Shown piece by piece: positions 23,248-23,740 of a DNA stretch of 23,740 nt. The stretch is taken from assembly GCA_946187365.1 (NCBI GenBank), contig CAMHRD010000002.1, positions 1-23,740 on the forward strand, read 5' to 3'. The DNA is from an uncultured Bacteroidales bacterium. GTDB lineage: Bacteria; Bacteroidota; Bacteroidia; Bacteroidales; UBA932. A program made the position numbers and the translations under genes. The stretch's first letter is position 1; each line of letters begins with the position of its first letter. Under the pieces are notes generated by a model that was given only the letters and a program-made list of their open reading frames with translations, had not been told where the DNA came from and made no database searches.

Positions 23248-23740
23248 ATTCTGCTTTAGGCTCTGCCTTTTTAGCAGGCTTTGCATCCTCTGTATTTACT
23301 TTTCTTCTTGGGCGGATTTTCTTTCCCTCAGGAACTGAATCGGAAGCCTTCTTGTCTCCTTCCATCTTTGCAAGTTCCTTATCCTTAGCCCTTTTCTCTT
23401 CCTCTGCAGCTTGCTTTTCTCTCTCAAGTTTTCTCTCCTCAAGACCCTCGGCAATAGCGCCGCAAAGTGCACCTACAACAACAGCAACACTCTTTGCTGC
23501 ATCGTCATTTGCAGGGATAACATAATCAATCGGAGTTGGGTCGCAGCAGGTATCAACCATCGCGATAACAGGAATATTCAGTCTCTTAGCCTCTTTTACT
23601 GCATTGGCTTCTTTCTGAACATCAACAACAAACAGTGCTGATGGGAGACGACTCATATCTGCGATAGAACCTAAGTTCTTCTCCAATTTTGCTCTCTGAC
23701 GGTCTACCTGGAGTTTCTCTCTCTTTGCAAGAGTCTCGTA
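23246..23740 (-). CDS. rpsB: 30S ribosomal protein S2, C-terminal part (5' end beyond the window)
   Basis: The frame is open to the window edge, so 164 C-terminal residues are seen; the first ones read YETLAKREKLQVDRQRAKLEKNLGSIADM. A shorter frame starting at a TTG near 23686 is not the true start. ALFVVDVQKEANAVKEAKRLNIPVIAMVDTCCDPTPIDYVIPANDDAAKS is the S2 core that packs near the decoding-site head of the 30S subunit. A highly charged Lys/Glu/Ala tail of about 60 residues follows, common in Bacteroidetes S2 proteins. Upstream genes are outside the window. It is cotranscribed with tsf. Confidence 0.96.
   Translation of the reverse strand, partial: YETLAKREKLQVDRQRAKLEKNLGSIADMSRLPSALFVVDVQKEANAVKEAKRLNIPVIAMVDTCCDPTPIDYVIPANDDAAKSVAVVVGALCGAIAEGLEERKLEREKQAAEEEKRAKDKELAKMEGDKKASDSVPEGKKIRPRRKVNTEDAKPAKKAEPKAE

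Overview
The window comes from an anaerobic member of the Bacteroidota, most likely the Bacteroidales and probably gut or rumen associated. Four things point there: a SusC/SusD/SusE-type outer-membrane locus, a single-chain pyruvate:ferredoxin oxidoreductase, Bacteroidetes-type promoters (TTTG about 20 bases before TAnnTTTG), and almost no Shine-Dalgarno sites. Genus or species cannot be read from the sequence. Gene density is high and no gap exceeds 170 bases. Everything is on the minus strand except a tRNA-Arg and the aminopeptidase P locus behind it.

Layout, left to right. (1) 1-2571: 5' part of a metallo-beta-lactamase-fold hydrolase, and a BtuB-like TonB-dependent receptor with its own promoter. 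(2) 2603-7164: nifJ/por with its own promoter and terminator, then fabD. (3) 7165-8828: a divergent promoter region with an inverted repeat, tRNA-Arg(CCG), a Xaa-Pro aminopeptidase gene split by an apparent 8-bp frameshift, and a strong, probably bidirectional terminator. (4) 8860-9539: a small secreted DUF4251-like protein and a gap with two hairpins whose pairing favours the minus-strand RNA. (5) 9540-15504: a susC-susD-susE-like operon read leftward. (6) 15636-22140: a probable operon read leftward with an MG2/TonB-plug-like envelope protein, a beta-lactamase-family serine hydrolase lipoprotein, lpxK and a sugar MFS transporter. (7) 22177-23740: tsf with a perfect terminator, and the 3' part of rpsB.

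How they fit together: the window mixes housekeeping genes (translation, lipid A, fatty acid and pyruvate metabolism) with envelope and nutrient-capture genes. The Sus-like locus would bind and import a glycan or oligomer at the outer membrane, and the adjacent hexose-type MFS carrier could take a monomer across the inner membrane. No glycoside hydrolase or dedicated regulator is present, so the substrate is open. I see no CRISPR array, phage, insertion sequence or recognisable defence system. The least ordinary signals are the frameshifted peptidase behind a tRNA, the structured intergenic RNA at 9414-9486, and the MG2/plug-like protein with its serine hydrolase partner.

Several genes have an in-frame TTG upstream of a better ATG. 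I used the ATG where a signal peptide or a conserved family N-terminus begins there (the TonB receptor, nifJ and the MG2 protein).
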